Below are positions 1 to 5,506 of a stretch of DNA of 8,235 bases, one piece after another; within the stretch, counting starts at the first letter, position 1; every line of letters begins with the position of its first letter. The DNA is from Caldilineaceae bacterium. Its GTDB lineage: Bacteria > Chloroflexota > Anaerolineae > Caldilineales > Caldilineaceae. The notes beneath the pieces were generated by a model. It was given only the letters and a program-made list of their open reading frames with translations, made no database searches and had not been told where the DNA came from. Both the position numbers and the translations under genes were made by a program. Where the stretch lies: contig JAPPKT010000605.1 of the NCBI GenBank assembly GCA_028819675.1, forward strand, positions 1-8,235. The letters are read 5' to 3'.

Positions 1-26
1 CGTTGAAGAGACCAGGACACAGATCT

Positions 27-254
27 ATGCGGCTTGAGGCCAGGAAGTACCTGTTTGATATTCGCAGCGCAGCAGATCTCTTGGCCGAGTTCCTGGCAGG
101 AAAGACATTCGCTGATTACCAACGCGTTATCGCCTTTCGCAATATCCTGATACATGGCTACTCCGACGTGGACGACGGGCTGGTATGGGACGTGGTTGAG
201 ACGAATCTGCCATTGCTGCGTCATGAGGTTGAGAGACTGCTTAACGATGAGTAA
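27..254 (+). pseudogene. hepT: HepT-like HEPN (DUF86) toxin, apparently internally deleted
   Basis: HepT proteins are HEPN-fold ribonuclease toxins partnered by MntA-type nucleotidyltransferases that neutralise them by AMPylating the tyrosine of the R-x4-H-x-Y motif. Here the motif is visible as RNILIHGY (R38, H43, Y45), followed by the usual acidic stretch and the VWDVVETNLPLL helix. The N-terminus (MRLEARKYLFDI, then a leucine/alanine-rich helix to FADYQ) is also typical. Family members have about 110 residues; this one has 75. The roughly 35-residue middle, normally containing a FEIIGEAL-like helix, is absent, and FADYQ runs straight into RVIAFRN with the frame kept. The ATG is preceded by AGGA at 14-17. 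TTG at 3 would add eight unconserved residues. A TGA at 4-6 in another frame could be the end of an upstream mntA, but six bases cannot show that. Family assignment is firm; the deletion is judged from memory of the family, and loss of function is inferred. Confidence 0.75.
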
Positions 255-443
255 CATGTGTTTCTTGGTCAGCGTCGACCTGAAGGAAGCTCTACCGCTG
301 CCTACCATCCCGTTTCTGGTGGAGGCGCGGGACTGGGCGCGCCTGCCCTAGAGTTTTCAGCGCCAAATCGGGCGAGATTACGTCGTACTGGTGAAAGAGC
401 CGTGTGGCCCGGCGCGGCAGCCGTTTGAATCCGGGGATGGCTG
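255..443. other. Intergenic region between hepT and the AlbA_2 gene
   Basis: This 189-base stretch has no convincing coding region. It contains a GC-rich hairpin (323-344) and, at its right end, the ribosome binding site of the next gene (GGGGA at 433-437, six bases before the ATG). I see no good sigma70 promoter pair in it. Confidence 0.6.
323..344 (+). terminator. Hairpin downstream of hepT, weak terminator candidate
   Basis: AGGCGCG (323-329) pairs perfectly with CGCGCCT (338-344) around an eight-base loop. Only a weak run of four T (354-357) follows, after nine unrelated bases, so it is not a classical intrinsic terminator. It could stop or slow transcription between hepT and the downstream gene. 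Confidence 0.35.
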
Positions 444-2201
444 ATGACATATACCGATGAAGAGATCCTGCGCCGCTTGCGGCTCGGCGAGGACAGCGCC
501 TGGGAGTTCAAGCAGCTTGAATTCAGCGGCGACAGACCGGTAAGTCCGCGCCGCGATGACTGGGCCAACGAGGTCGTCGCCTTCGCCAACGCAACCGGCG
601 GCGCGCTGCTCTGCGGCGTAAGCGACAACGGCGACGTCCAGAACATGTCGCGGCGGCAGATCACCAACCTGGATGCGCTTCTGGTCGAAGTTTGCACAGA
701 CTCTATCAAGCCGGCGGTACGCATCCGCACCGATCATCGCGAACTCGCTGGCGGCAGACCGGTTCTGCTGGTCGAAGTTCCCCAGGGCGACTCACTGCAC
801 GAGGGGCCGGGCGGCGCCTATATCCGCGTCGGCGCATCCAAGCGCCTCATGACGAGCGATGAGCGCATGCGCCTGGCCCAGCGACGAGGCCAGGCGCGCT
901 TTCGCTGGTTCGATGAGCAGCCTGTGCCGGACACAGGATTCGGGACATTGGAGGAGGCGCTTTGGAAGCCTCTGTTGAGCGCTGAGGGGGCGGCGGATCC
1001 TGAAGCGGCGCTGATGAAACTGGCTCTCTTGGCGCCTGATGAAGCCGGTGTTACACGCGCCACGGTGGCCGGCGTCCTGTTTGGCACGCGCAACCCTGAA
1101 CGGTGGCTGCCCAATGCCTGCATTACCGCGACCCGTTACCGGGGGAAGGACCGGGCCAGCGGCCAGGTCGATGCGCAGGAGATTACCGGGCCTCTGAACC
1201 GCCAGATCGCTGACGCGGTGGCGTTTGCGGTGCGCAACATGCAGGTGGCCGCGCGCAAGGTTCCGGCGCGTGTGGAGATGCCCCAATACAGCGACAGGGC
1301 GCTGTTCGAGGCGGTGGTCAACGCGGTAGCCCACCGCGACTATTCGATGCATGGTTCGCGGATAAGGCTGTCCATGTTCGAGGACCGCGTGGAGATCCAG
1401 TCGCCGGGGTCGTTGCCCAACAATCTGACTGTGGAGAGCATGGCGACGCGGCAGGCAACGCGAAACGAGACGTTGACCTCGGTGCTTGGCCGTATGCCCG
1501 TCGGCGAGGTGCGCGGATCGGAGGACAGGCTTTACTTTATGGAGCGCCGCGGGGACGGCGTCCCCATCATCCAGCGTGAAACGCGGGAACTCTGCGGCCA
1601 ACCGGCCACATTCCGTCTGATCGACGGTTCGGAGCTGTGTCTCATCATCCCCGCGGCACAGTTGGAGCCGAGTCCTGCCGCGGCGACGGTTACGGTACAC
1701 GGGGGCGGCCGGCCTTTACCGGGTGTCGACCTGCTGGTTCTTTTCCCGAACAAGACCTGGAAACAGGCGACAACCGATCAGCATGGCGGGGCGACCGTCG
1801 ATCTGCATACGACACATCTTCCAATGACTGTGTTTGCAGCTGCCCCGGGCTTCAGCGCCCACGTCGAACGGGAGTGGGTGCCCGAACAGAGGGCGCTTGG
1901 CATTGAACTGCACGGTTTGACCGGGGGCGGCTCCTGCATTTTTGCCGAGGCCACCGGTTACATACCCACTTTGGTGGGGCGGCTGAATCCCATTCGCGAC
2001 ACGCATGACAGAACCTACTTGTACGCTGCCAACATCGCGATCAACGAGGGGCGCCAGCAGCCTGTGCATTTCGTACTGGGTGAAGAGTTGCGCCTCACCG
2101 ACGCGGAGGGCAGAGAGGCATTTGTTCAGATCGTCGACATCGTCGAGCGCTCCGCCCTGGTGGAGTACCGGCCATTCGACGGGACAGCGGGCTTGGCTTG
2201 A
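444..2201 (+). CDS. Schlafen AlbA_2 / RecG-like ATP-binding protein with C-terminal beta domains
   Basis: A 585-residue protein of the family often annotated as putative DNA-binding or ATP-binding protein and frequently found inside restriction loci. Residues 1-140 form a Schlafen AlbA_2 domain: WEFKQLEF (E21, K23), VVAFANATGGALLCGVSDNG (44-63) and GAYIRVGASKRLM (124-136). Residues 280-400 match the RecG-like HATPase_c_4 module: FEAVVNAVAHRDYS with N293 and HRDY 297-300, then FEDRVEIQSPGSLP (312-325) and a glycine-rich ERRGDGVP (367-374). From about 411 a beta-rich section resembles carboxypeptidase-regulatory/transthyretin-like folds (to about 480), and a second conserved-looking unit (490-580) follows. 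The ATG at 444 has GGGGA six bases upstream. GC is about 60%, nearer to the right arm than to the nuclease gene. RloA-type relatives suggest a nucleic-acid-binding, ATP-dependent role in defence or regulation; the exact role is unknown. The frame is intact. Confidence 0.85.
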   Translation: MTYTDEEILRRLRLGEDSAWEFKQLEFSGDRPVSPRRDDWANEVVAFANATGGALLCGVSDNGDVQNMSRRQITNLDALLVEVCTDSIKPAVRIRTDHRELAGGRPVLLVEVPQGDSLHEGPGGAYIRVGASKRLMTSDERMRLAQRRGQARFRWFDEQPVPDTGFGTLEEALWKPLLSAEGAADPEAALMKLALLAPDEAGVTRATVAGVLFGTRNPERWLPNACITATRYRGKDRASGQVDAQEITGPLNRQIADAVAFAVRNMQVAARKVPARVEMPQYSDRALFEAVVNAVAHRDYSMHGSRIRLSMFEDRVEIQSPGSLPNNLTVESMATRQATRNETLTSVLGRMPVGEVRGSEDRLYFMERRGDGVPIIQRETRELCGQPATFRLIDGSELCLIIPAAQLEPSPAAATVTVHGGGRPLPGVDLLVLFPNKTWKQATTDQHGGATVDLHTTHLPMTVFAAAPGFSAHVEREWVPEQRALGIELHGLTGGGSCIFAEATGYIPTLVGRLNPIRDTHDRTYLYAANIAINEGRQQPVHFVLGEELRLTDAEGREAFVQIVDIVERSALVEYRPFDGTAGLA

Positions 2202-2280
2202 TCGTCAATACATCTTTAGAGGAATTTGGAGGCGATTCCGACTGTTCAACTCTTCGATTTGGAAGAAGCCCTGTGGCTGT

Positions 2281-2406
2281 CGAGAATCAAGATTCTGTAA
2301 CGGCGATGCCCTAATGGCGCGCATTACCCCTTGTCTTGGAAACGGAAAAATCGCCCGCTACGTTGCGAAGGAATTGGGTCCCAGCGGAGTCTTCGCAGTT
2401 TGCTAA
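2281..2406 (+). pseudogene. hsdS: Fragment of type I restriction specificity subunit (HsdS)
   Basis: This short frame encodes SRF-x-NGDALMARITPCLGNGKIA, which matches the target-recognition-domain signature of HsdS subunits, usually seen as RF-x-NGDTL-x-ARITPCLENGKTA. HsdS chooses the DNA target of a type I restriction-modification complex and is normally about 400 residues with two recognition domains. Here only about 40 residues are recognisable; the expected VGFGSTEF-type continuation is missing and a TAA follows at 2404-2406. Upstream in the same frame (2203-2280) the sequence is only vaguely similar, and no start codon with a ribosome binding site is evident. The fragment sits directly after the AlbA_2 gene, where hsdS lies in many intact type I loci, and ends 22 bases before the nuclease ATG. 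A perfect 6-bp inverted repeat AGAATC-AA-GATTCT (2283-2296) overlaps its start. It is almost certainly a non-functional remnant. Confidence 0.65.
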
Positions 2407-2418
2407 CCGCAAGAAGCT

Positions 2419-2423
2419 AGGAG
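2419..2423 (+). promoter_or_regulatory. Ribosome binding site deciding the nuclease start
   Basis: AGGAG lies five bases before ATG 2429. An earlier in-frame ATG at 2336 has no such site and would overlap the hsdS remnant, so 2429 is preferred. The protein then begins with MKIQWNDFEP, a natural beginning for the nuclease domain. Confidence 0.7.
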
Positions 2424-2428
2424 AGTGC

Positions 2429-4066
2429 ATGAAGATTCAATGGAACGACTTCGAGCCTCAAGGATACGAGGATATGGTTTCAGTCTTGCTCAGCCGGCTA
2501 CATCCAGACGCCCAGCGAATTGATGGCAAGGGCGGTGACGGTGGTCGGGACGTGCAGATTGTTGACGGACAAGACGGTCCGATCACCCACGCCTTTGAAT
2601 TGAAGTCCTTCACCGGCCGGATGGATACGGGACGGCGCAGGCAAGTGGAAAAATCTCTCAAACGGGCGGCGTCCCTTGGACCAGCACGATGGACACTCGT
2701 CGTTCCCATCGATCCCACTCCTACCGAGGACGCCTGGTTTCGCAAGCTCGGCAAGGGTTACTCCTTCCCGATAAAGTGGTACGGAAAAACATGGCTTGAC
2801 GAAAAGATGTCGGCGTTTTCGGATATTCGGCAATACTTCCTGGAAGGGACAAACGATGAGGTGGTTCGTTTGCTCCGAGAACTTCACAAAGAGCAGGCGA
2901 TTGTCACGGATGTCCCAGACGCAATGGAACGATTACGGACGCTCCGCGGGCGCCTGAATGAGATTGATCCCCACTACAGATATGAGCTATCCACAGGAAA
3001 AGATGCGGCCGATGGCAGGCCAACGAACGTAGTCTTCTCAGTTGGATTCTGTGACATGAGGGTCGATGTCTATTCGAAGTACTTGGGTGCTACCAAGGAT
3101 CGACCTGTCACAGTGAATGTCAAGATTCTCGTGGATACCGACGACGAAGTAGTGCAGAACGCTCTCAACTATGGCTTGGAGGCGACCATACCACCCCACA
3201 TGGTCGACAGTGTCACGGTTGATGCGCCATTCGGCCTCGCAGGTTACTTCACAGAAGCGGAACTCACCCTAATTCCGATCAATAGCCTAGACGAGCCTGT
3301 CACCCTCTTACTCGACATCGTGGACGGAGACATGATTTTGGCCAGTTTGCCGGTACAACTCACAGAACGGACAAGTGGCCTACGAGGATCCACCTTAACT
3401 GGAGCCGATAGCACTGGGTGGCTGCAAGCTCGCTTCAAGGTGAACGTAGAAACCATGGGCCTTGAGGCGGAGTTCTGGTTGACCCCCCAGTCCACCATGC
3501 CAGAGGCTCTTTTGCCACTCTGCCGATGGGTAGACGCATGTAAGCCGCCCCATCATCTTCGATTCCGTTGGCAAGGCGGATTAGAACCGCGCATTGAGAT
3601 ACGAGAGTCCTTCTTGGAAGATGACAGCCTCAGCAGGATTGTTGAGGCACTCGCCTATTTGCAGAAACGCTGCGGCATTCATTGGGAGATGTCTCCTTCA
3701 CTTACTCCCGAGGAAGGCCAACAGATACTGGCAGCTGCGGCCATGCTAAGGGAGGAGACCATTGACTTCACATGGGAATCCTGGAACCTTCGCTTGGACC
3801 CTTCGGAACCAGCGCTCAAGGAACTGACGGATGGCTCTTCGCACGCTTTTCTCTTCAGAAAAGACATAAGGATCGAATATGAGGGGGTGACTGTTGCAAT
3901 AGTACGGATCCAATCCCACCTTGAGTCCGCCCGTCTCGCTAATCTCAGTGCCGTCGAGCGAGCCCTCATGTCCGGATCAGTTCCACACCTGAATTTCGTA
4001 CCGGGAGAAAGCGACAAGGGGCAACGCGTCGCGGTGCTATTGCCGTCACCTTCAGAGCACCCATGA
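2429..4066 (+). CDS. PD-(D/E)XK (Mrr-like) restriction endonuclease with large unassigned C-terminus
   Basis: A 545-residue protein. Residues 1-140 look like a PD-(D/E)XK nuclease: an N-terminal helix with E14 (GYEDMVSVLL), a glycine-rich turn GKGGDGGRDV placing D41, then HAFELKSF giving E57-x-K59, and an RQVEKSLKRA helix with Q72, as in Mrr-type enzymes. WTLVVPIDPTPTEDAWF (88-104) and WYGKTWLDEKM (117-127), followed by IRQYFL (133-138), are also seen in restriction-endonuclease-like proteins of similar layout. All expected catalytic residues are present, so metal-dependent DNA cleavage is plausible. Residues 165-545 alternate beta-rich and short helical parts without a motif I recognise; there is no NTPase, methyltransferase or membrane segment. 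GC is about 52%, lower than both flanks, with a less biased third position, suggesting separate acquisition. No methyltransferase is nearby, so an abortive-infection-type or modification-dependent nuclease is more likely than a classical restriction enzyme. That role is inferred; the nuclease fold assignment is fairly strong. Confidence 0.8.
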   Translation: MKIQWNDFEPQGYEDMVSVLLSRLHPDAQRIDGKGGDGGRDVQIVDGQDGPITHAFELKSFTGRMDTGRRRQVEKSLKRAASLGPARWTLVVPIDPTPTEDAWFRKLGKGYSFPIKWYGKTWLDEKMSAFSDIRQYFLEGTNDEVVRLLRELHKEQAIVTDVPDAMERLRTLRGRLNEIDPHYRYELSTGKDAADGRPTNVVFSVGFCDMRVDVYSKYLGATKDRPVTVNVKILVDTDDEVVQNALNYGLEATIPPHMVDSVTVDAPFGLAGYFTEAELTLIPINSLDEPVTLLLDIVDGDMILASLPVQLTERTSGLRGSTLTGADSTGWLQARFKVNVETMGLEAEFWLTPQSTMPEALLPLCRWVDACKPPHHLRFRWQGGLEPRIEIRESFLEDDSLSRIVEALAYLQKRCGIHWEMSPSLTPEEGQQILAAAAMLREETIDFTWESWNLRLDPSEPALKELTDGSSHAFLFRKDIRIEYEGVTVAIVRIQSHLESARLANLSAVERALMSGSVPHLNFVPGESDKGQRVAVLLPSPSEHP

Positions 4067-4146
4067 CGATGAATCTGGCTGGTGGGGGTTACATACGACC
4101 AGGACTGGTGCAGGACTACCTCCCCATAGCACCCAAGCCTTGTTAG
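4063..4146 (+). CDS. Short coupled ORF, possible truncated start of a second gene
   Basis: The ATG at 4063 overlaps the nuclease stop codon as ATGA, the usual arrangement for translational coupling. The frame encodes 27 residues beginning MTMNLAGGGYIRPG and stops at TAG 4144-4146. I recognise no family. Just downstream (from about 4170) unrelated minus-strand nucleotidyltransferase sequence begins, so this may be the N-terminus of a partner gene whose remainder was lost at a recombination junction. Chance is a real alternative, because ATGA overlaps occur at random and the peptide is short. Confidence 0.3.
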   Translation: MTMNLAGGGYIRPGLVQDYLPIAPKPC

Positions 4147-4169
4147 TAATGATGGGCCTTCGCGAGCCT

Positions 4170-4283
4170 TCAAGGCGCAAGAGCATGGCTGCCGAAGAGG
4201 GTGATCTGTTCGGGATTGGATTTCTGGGCGATCAGTTGGGCTACGGCGCGGATGGTGGCCTTGTCGATTGTAGCAATGCTCAT
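4170..4283 (-). pseudogene. Truncated MntA-type minimal nucleotidyltransferase
   Basis: Read from 4283 leftwards, the frame encodes 37 residues beginning MSIATIDKATIRAVAQL and reaching EQITLFGSHA before LAP and a TGA at 4172-4170. Minimal nucleotidyltransferases of the MntA/DUF4111-like group start this way and carry the GSxARG motif followed by an SDxDL metal-binding pair. Here the glycine-serine of the motif (FGSHA) is present, but the arginine-glycine and both catalytic aspartates are gone, so the product cannot be active. An AAGGA ribosome binding site (on the minus strand, about nine bases before the ATG) shows that this is the genuine 5' end of a gene. In nature these proteins are antitoxins of HepT; the damaged hepT at the left end of the window is on the opposite strand, so the two are not an adjacent pair here. 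Full-length relatives are about 100-150 residues. Confidence 0.7.
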
Positions 4284-4569
4284 TTGTGCAGGTCCTTTCG
4301 CAGCGGTTCTGTCAAGCTGCTCTCAGAGATAGTATTTCTAGGGCCAAGGCTACACTGGAGGATTTCGCGGCCAGAGCGAATCTGACCTTAGACCTCCGCA
4401 TCCGTATCGCCGATGGAAAGGGGAGTAGTTAGGGTACTCTCATGCCTGAAAAGGCGCTCAGAGTGGCCCTGGCGCCGTCGCTTGACTTGACCTGCCTCTG
4501 GGCGGCTTCGCGGCGGGCTTTCTCTTCGTGATCGCCGCCGAAGGGCCAGTGAAATTGCATCAGAAATAG
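4284..4569. other. Gene-poor interval, left section
   Basis: The section starts with the ribosome binding site region of the minus-strand nucleotidyltransferase remnant. I see no convincing gene. A 43-codon minus-strand frame (4560 to 4429, beginning MQFHWPFGGDHEEKARREAA) has codon use like the right-hand genes, but no ribosome binding site and no recognised family; it may be a decayed fragment. Confidence 0.5.
4429..4560 (-). CDS. Possible small hypothetical protein (43 aa)
   Basis: The minus-strand ATG at 4560 opens a frame with mostly GC-ending codons and a charged helical composition (HEEKARREAAQRQVK). It ends at TAA 4431-4429. No Shine-Dalgarno sequence precedes the ATG. An earlier in-frame ATG at 4617 would add 19 residues that look unlike protein coding sequence. 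I do not recognise the family. It could be a real small protein, a remnant of a longer gene or chance. Confidence 0.2.
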   Translation of the reverse strand: MQFHWPFGGDHEEKARREAAQRQVKSSDGARATLSAFSGMRVP

Positions 4570-4609
4570 TGATATTGCAGTGTTATAATAGCCTGGTGCC
4601 GAAATATCA
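4570..4609 (+). promoter_or_regulatory. Extended -10 element inside an inverted repeat
   Basis: TGTTATAAT (4581-4589) is a perfect extended -10 element. It lies between TGATATT (4570-4576) and AATATCA (4603-4609), a perfect 7-bp inverted repeat. No good -35 box is found at 16-18 bases. The layout would suit a promoter with an operator around it, but no gene starts closely downstream. Confidence 0.35.
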
Positions 4610-4969
4610 ATTGGCATTACCGAAACCGTACTGTCATCACCAAGCCATGACTGTCTCTGGCAGCGAATCCGAAGGCAGGGGAGGACCCTTCCAAGACTGT
4701 AAGCTGCCCGTCACCCAACCAAGACAGTGAAAAACTGTGCTCGAAGCCAGGCGATGAAGCCCAAAAATAGGAAATCAGCCCGCTCTGACCCGACCCCCTG
4801 CCCCCCGCCGCCACGCGACCGGCATGAGTCTGTCGTCTGTTAGAGTAGTGGACGAGCACCGTAGAGAACTTGCCAGAACCGGGAACAGAATCCAGACACG
4901 GAAAAACTGATGCAAAAGCGTAACGACAACAAGGAGTGGAAAAAAAATTTCGCCCGCTTTTACCCTACT
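4610..4969. other. Gene-poor interval, middle section
   Basis: I see no convincing gene here. The section holds the near-direct repeat CCAAGACTGT (4691-4700) / CCAAGACAGT, the latter leading into a small hairpin ACAGT-GAAAA-ACTGT (4724-4738). It also holds a C-rich tract (4787-4812) whose complement has several G-runs, and an A8 run at 4940-4947. None has a clear function. Confidence 0.5.
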
Positions 4970-5007
4970 TTTCCGCCATTTCCGCTATTTCCGCCATATT
5001 CCCGCCA
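4970..5007 (+). repeat. 9-bp tandem repeat, TTTCCGCCA type
   Basis: Units TTTCCGCCA (4970-4978), TTTCCGCTA (4979-4987) and TTTCCGCCA (4988-4996) follow each other directly and are trailed by a degenerate TATTCCCGCCA. The period is a multiple of three, but no supported gene runs through it. Confidence 0.75.
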
Positions 5008-5121
5008 AAACACATCCCACCATATCACCGGACATACAACTCTTGTACATCTCTCGATTGATCTCGTACGCGCCCACGCGCACCAGCGAATCCCTGAGCA
5101 CAGCCCGTCGCGCAAATCTCA

Positions 5122-5135
5122 TGAACTGTAGTTCA
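5122..5135. promoter_or_regulatory. 14-bp palindrome, possible operator
   Basis: TGAACT-GT-AGTTCA is a perfect 6-bp inverted repeat with a two-base centre, the size and form of a dimeric repressor site. It lies six bases before the tandem repeat array. No regulator gene is seen in the window, and a chance occurrence cannot be excluded. Confidence 0.3.
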
Positions 5136-5140
5136 GACAT

Positions 5141-5214
5141 CACCCAAACACTCGCAAACGCACGTAAACGCTCGTAAACACTCGTAAACACTCGTAAACG
5201 CTCACAAACTCTCG
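5141..5214 (+). repeat. 10-bp tandem repeat array with phased A-tracts
   Basis: Seven complete 10-base units and a partial eighth follow without any insertion or deletion. The consensus is CTCGTAAACR. Units at 5171 and 5181 are identical, the one at 5191 differs at one position, and the outer ones at 5141, 5151, 5161 and 5201 are more diverged. Each unit carries an A3 run at the same place, so A-tracts recur about once per helical turn. This can give intrinsic curvature, and repeated protein-binding sites (iteron-like) look similar. No replication gene is in the window. Confidence 0.9.
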
Positions 5215-5366
5215 TCCACCTCACAGATGAGAAATCCGCCAGTGTCGGCATCGCCGCCAAATGCAAACGGGCCGGCTGGAATCAGGAGCATCTTCTCAAG
5301 CCGCTACACAACCAAGTTGCGATTGCCCTGCCCAATCATAAATTTCGTCCCCCGCGGGCGCCTTTA
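5215..5366. other. Gene-poor interval, right section
   Basis: I see no gene, RNA gene or clear regulatory signal between the tandem repeat array and the next -10-like element. A short GC-rich palindromic patch (CCCGCGGG, 5351-5358) is the only local structure. Confidence 0.5.
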
Positions 5367-5369
5367 GTG

Positions 5370-5378
5370 TGTTATAAT
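5370..5378 (+). promoter_or_regulatory. Extended -10 promoter element
   Basis: TGTTATAAT is a perfect extended -10 motif (TATAAT at 5373-5378). There is no recognisable -35 at the right distance, which extended -10 promoters can tolerate. A transcript from about 5385 would run into the two hairpins at 5411 and 5507 and toward the radical SAM gene. Confidence 0.4.
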
Positions 5379-5410
5379 AGTGACCGCATTCAGTCGAAAT
5401 GGCCCTGGCC

Positions 5411-5434
5411 CTGGCAAGCAACGACTCTTGCCAG
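5411..5434 (+). other. Perfect 8-bp hairpin
   Basis: CTGGCAAG (5411-5418) and CTTGCCAG (5427-5434) pair perfectly around an eight-base loop, 33 bases after the extended -10 element. No T-run follows, so it is not a terminator. It could be part of a structured leader or small RNA; no known riboswitch family is recognised. Confidence 0.45.
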
Positions 5435-5506
5435 AAGAAAATCCGACAACGGAGGAAGGCAACTGTATCGCATATGGCCAGAGCCTCGCTTTCCTGCCGG
5501 AATCCT

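Noticed and set aside
302..737. Two minus-strand open frames over the beginning of the AlbA_2 gene
   Set aside because: They lie opposite or just before a well-supported coding region, have no recognisable motifs and are rich in Arg/Ser/Ala, as expected for antisense frames of GC-rich genes.
792..1700. Long minus-strand frame (302 residues) inside the AlbA_2 gene
   Set aside because: It is Arg/His-rich with no domain, is the complement of a gene with clear motifs, and has no ribosome binding site.
4787..4812. G-quadruplex on the minus strand
   Set aside because: The G-runs are unevenly spaced and do not make four clean runs of three with proper loops; only a weak two-layer form would be possible.
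4617..4859. 80-residue minus-strand frame in the gene-poor interval
   Set aside because: No ribosome binding site, no recognised family and low-complexity Gly/Ser-rich composition; its codon use is unlike either neighbouring gene set.
4910..5131. Plus-strand frame containing FPPFPLFPP
   Set aside because: The protein-like repeat is only the translation of the 9-bp DNA tandem repeat; there is no ribosome binding site and no other coding signal.
5141..5214. CRISPR array
   Set aside because: Units are 10 bases and directly abutting; there are no 25-40 base repeats, no spacers and no cas genes.
4985..5266. Minus-strand frame (93 residues) through the 10-bp repeat
   Set aside because: A 10-base period is incompatible with a maintained protein repeat, and the rest shows no family or translation signal.
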